DNA from: Hyphomonadaceae bacterium
GTDB lineage: Bacteria > Pseudomonadota > Alphaproteobacteria > Caulobacterales > Hyphomonadaceae
Length of the DNA stretch: 6,378 nucleotides
Direction of reading: 5' to 3'
Assembly (NCBI GenBank): GCA_030696545.1
Contig: JAUYSA010000418.1
Coordinates: 1-6,378, forward strand
Shown here: positions 4,776-6,378 of the stretch, in pieces
Position numbering within the stretch: position 1 is the stretch's first letter
How the letters are laid out: the number at the start of each line of letters is the position of its first letter
The notes under the pieces: model-generated
Told to the model about the DNA's origin: nothing
What the model saw: the letters and a program-made list of their open reading frames with translations, nothing else
The model's database searches: none
Translations under genes and position numbers: made by a program

Positions 4776-6248
4776 ATGGGCGCTCAACACTTTGACGTTG
4801 TGATTGTTGGCGCCGGCCTCTCTGGCATCGGCGCGGCTTACCACCTGCAACACCGCCTTCCCGGCAAGACCTACGCGATCCTCGAAGCACGCGACGCCAT
4901 CGGCGGCACATGGGACCTGTTCCGCTATCCCGGAATTCGTTCCGACTCCGACATGCACACCCTCGGCTACAATTTCAAACCATGGCCCGGCGCCAAGTCG
5001 ATCGCCGATGGACCTTCGATTCGCGACTACGTCCGCGACACCGCGCGCGAATACGGCATCGACAAACACATCCGCTTCCACCACCGCGTCACAGGAGCGT
5101 CATGGTCGAGCAAGGACGCGCGCTGGACCATCACGGCAGATCATGACGGGAAGCCAGTCGCTTTCACCTGCTCCTTCATCATGATGTGCAGCGGGTATTA
5201 CCGCTACGAACATGGCTACACGCCCGACTTCCCCGGCCGCGCCCAATACAAGGGCGAGTTCATCCACCCGCAGCTCTGGCCCGAGAACCTTGACTACACC
5301 GGCAAGCAAGTCGTCGTCATCGGGTCGGGCGCCACCGCCGTCACCATCGTTCCCGAAATGGCGAAGACAGCGGCGCACGTCACCATGCTCCAACGCTCGC
5401 CCACCTATGTCGTCTCGCGGCCTTCCGAGGACAAGATCGCGAACCGCCTCAAGAAATTCCTTCCCGGCAAGACGGCCTACGGCCTCACGCGCTGGAAGAA
5501 TGTCGCCTTGCAGATGCTGTTCTTCAATCGCGCCCGCGCACAACCGGACAAGGTTCGCGGAATGCTGGCGCATATGGCGCAGAAGGAGCTCGGCGCGGAC
5601 TACCCCGTCTCCACTCACTTCAATCCGAAATACAATCCATGGGACCAGCGCATCTGCCTGATCCCGGACAGCGATCTTTTCAACCAGCTGAAATCCGGCC
5701 GCGCCTCCATCGTCACCGACACGATCGACACCTTCACGGAGGCCGGCATCAAGCTGTCGTCAGGCCAGGAACTGAAAGCAGACATCGTCGTCAGCGCCAC
5801 AGGTCTCGACCTGCAATTCCTCGGCGGCGCTGAAGTGAAAGTTGATGGCGAGGCAATCGACCTCTCGAAGCGCCTCACCTACAAGGGCATGATGTACGAA
5901 GGCGTGCCAAACATGGTTTCGATCTTCGGCTACACCAACGCTTCGTGGACGCTTAAGTGCGACCTCACCTGCGAGTTCACCTGCCGCCTCATCAAGCGCA
6001 TGGACAAGACGAAGACCCAAGCCGTCACGCCAAAGAATCTTTCGTCCGACATCCAGACGACGCCCTGGCTCGACTTCTCGTCCGGCTATGTCCAGCGCGG
6101 GATCGGGCAGTTCCCGAAGCAGGGGGTGACGAAGCCCTGGAAGCTGAACCAGAACTACGCGCTGGACCTGCTCAGCCTGCGGTTCGGACCTGTCACCGAC
6201 GGGGTGATGGAATTCTCCAAACCTGAGGCGCCGGCTCGGGCGGCCTAG
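4776..6248 (+). CDS. ethA: EthA-like FAD-containing Baeyer-Villiger monooxygenase
   Basis: A 490-residue flavoprotein that should use NADPH and oxygen to insert an oxygen atom next to a ketone, or to oxidise sulfur or nitrogen, in the cytosol. The FAD Rossmann motif is VVIVGAGLSG (G12, G14, G17). The GGTW...RYPGIRSD segment (43-57) is the conserved BVMO stretch. The type I BVMO fingerprint is at 158-170, YKGEFIHPQLWPE, with G160, H164, W168 and P169; the usual first Phe is Tyr. The NADPH Rossmann motif is VVVIGSGATA (G183, G185, A188), and an ATG motif lies at 341-343. Length and motif order match Mycobacterium tuberculosis EthA (489 residues), as do YNPWDQR, GYTNASWTLK and PKQG..PW.LNQNY, as I recall that protein. 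The natural substrate is unknown. The ATG at 4776 is chosen because the Rossmann strand begins six residues later and GGAG (4761-4764) precedes it. The frame is open back to 4560, but those 72 residues look unlike the family. Confidence 0.94.
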   Translation: MGAQHFDVVIVGAGLSGIGAAYHLQHRLPGKTYAILEARDAIGGTWDLFRYPGIRSDSDMHTLGYNFKPWPGAKSIADGPSIRDYVRDTAREYGIDKHIRFHHRVTGASWSSKDARWTITADHDGKPVAFTCSFIMMCSGYYRYEHGYTPDFPGRAQYKGEFIHPQLWPENLDYTGKQVVVIGSGATAVTIVPEMAKTAAHVTMLQRSPTYVVSRPSEDKIANRLKKFLPGKTAYGLTRWKNVALQMLFFNRARAQPDKVRGMLAHMAQKELGADYPVSTHFNPKYNPWDQRICLIPDSDLFNQLKSGRASIVTDTIDTFTEAGIKLSSGQELKADIVVSATGLDLQFLGGAEVKVDGEAIDLSKRLTYKGMMYEGVPNMVSIFGYTNASWTLKCDLTCEFTCRLIKRMDKTKTQAVTPKNLSSDIQTTPWLDFSSGYVQRGIGQFPKQGVTKPWKLNQNYALDLLSLRFGPVTDGVMEFSKPEAPARAA

Positions 6249-6296
6249 GCCCGCAGCCTGGCTTGATGAGGTCTCGGACGCATGTTGGGCGAGACG

Positions 6297-6322
6297 GATC
6301 GGCGGCTTGAACGCCGCCGATC
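6297..6322. terminator. hairpin between convergent genes, probable bidirectional terminator
   Basis: GATCGGCGGC (6297-6306) and GCCGCCGATC (6313-6322) form a perfect 10-bp GC-rich stem with a 6-base loop. It lies 48 bases after the monooxygenase stop and 9 bases beyond the stop of the minus-strand gene. Neither side has a good T-run (TCGACGCCTTTAC on the plus strand), so it may depend on other factors or mainly protect 3' ends. Confidence 0.55.
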
Positions 6323-6331
6323 TCGACGCCT

Positions 6332-6378
6332 TTACTGACGCGCCATCGCCGCGGCGAGATAGGCCTTGGCGACCGCTT
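6332..6378 (-). CDS. C-terminal end of a cut-off minus-strand protein
   Basis: On the minus strand the frame entering from the right edge reads AVAKAYLAAAMARQ and stops at TAA (complement of 6332-6334). It is helical, alanine-rich and typical of a GC-rich coding frame, and the hairpin just past the stop supports a gene end here. Fourteen residues are too few to name a family. Confidence 0.4.
   Translation of the reverse strand, partial: AVAKAYLAAAMARQ

Overview
The window is a 6.4 kb stretch of GC-rich chromosome. It looks alphaproteobacterial, possibly Hyphomonadales or Caulobacterales. The reasons are strongly GC-biased third codon positions, an OmpA-family porin with a very long polyproline linker, a LuxI-type synthase, and intergenic palindromic repeats of the CGTCATTCC, CGTCATCCT and CCTCATCCTGAGGA types. 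The taxonomic placement is inference, because no rRNA or tRNA gene is present.

Layout, left to right. Positions 2-214 (+) hold the C-terminus of a cut-off protein, probably a serine-hydrolase-type accessory domain. It is followed three bases later by a GNAT acetyltransferase (218-658, +), so the two are probably coupled. Positions 659-1096 contain no gene. They hold a dense cluster of hairpin-forming repeats (669-944), then about 150 bp in which I see little. A hypothetical protein (1097-1963, +) follows; its candidate start codons lie in a perfect inverted repeat. After 175 bp with two hairpins and a possible promoter comes a LuxI-family acyl-homoserine-lactone synthase (2139-3041, +) with an unusually long C-terminus and no LuxR gene in the window. 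It converges on an OmpA-family outer-membrane protein (3181-4335, -). Between them lie a palindromic repeat and a strong terminator. A divergent intergenic region (4336-4775) separates the porin gene from an EthA-like Baeyer-Villiger monooxygenase (4776-6248, +). That gene converges on a minus-strand gene of which only the last 14 residues are visible.

The genes do not form one obvious pathway. The most interesting locus is the AHL synthase: it lacks a neighbouring receptor gene, carries about 95 extra residues, has conservative substitutions at two family positions, and has a leader hairpin just before its start. The upstream hypothetical protein is on the same strand but is not demonstrably co-transcribed. 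I do not see convincing evidence of a wholly new multi-gene system here, nor of a mobile element, a CRISPR array or an RNA gene.
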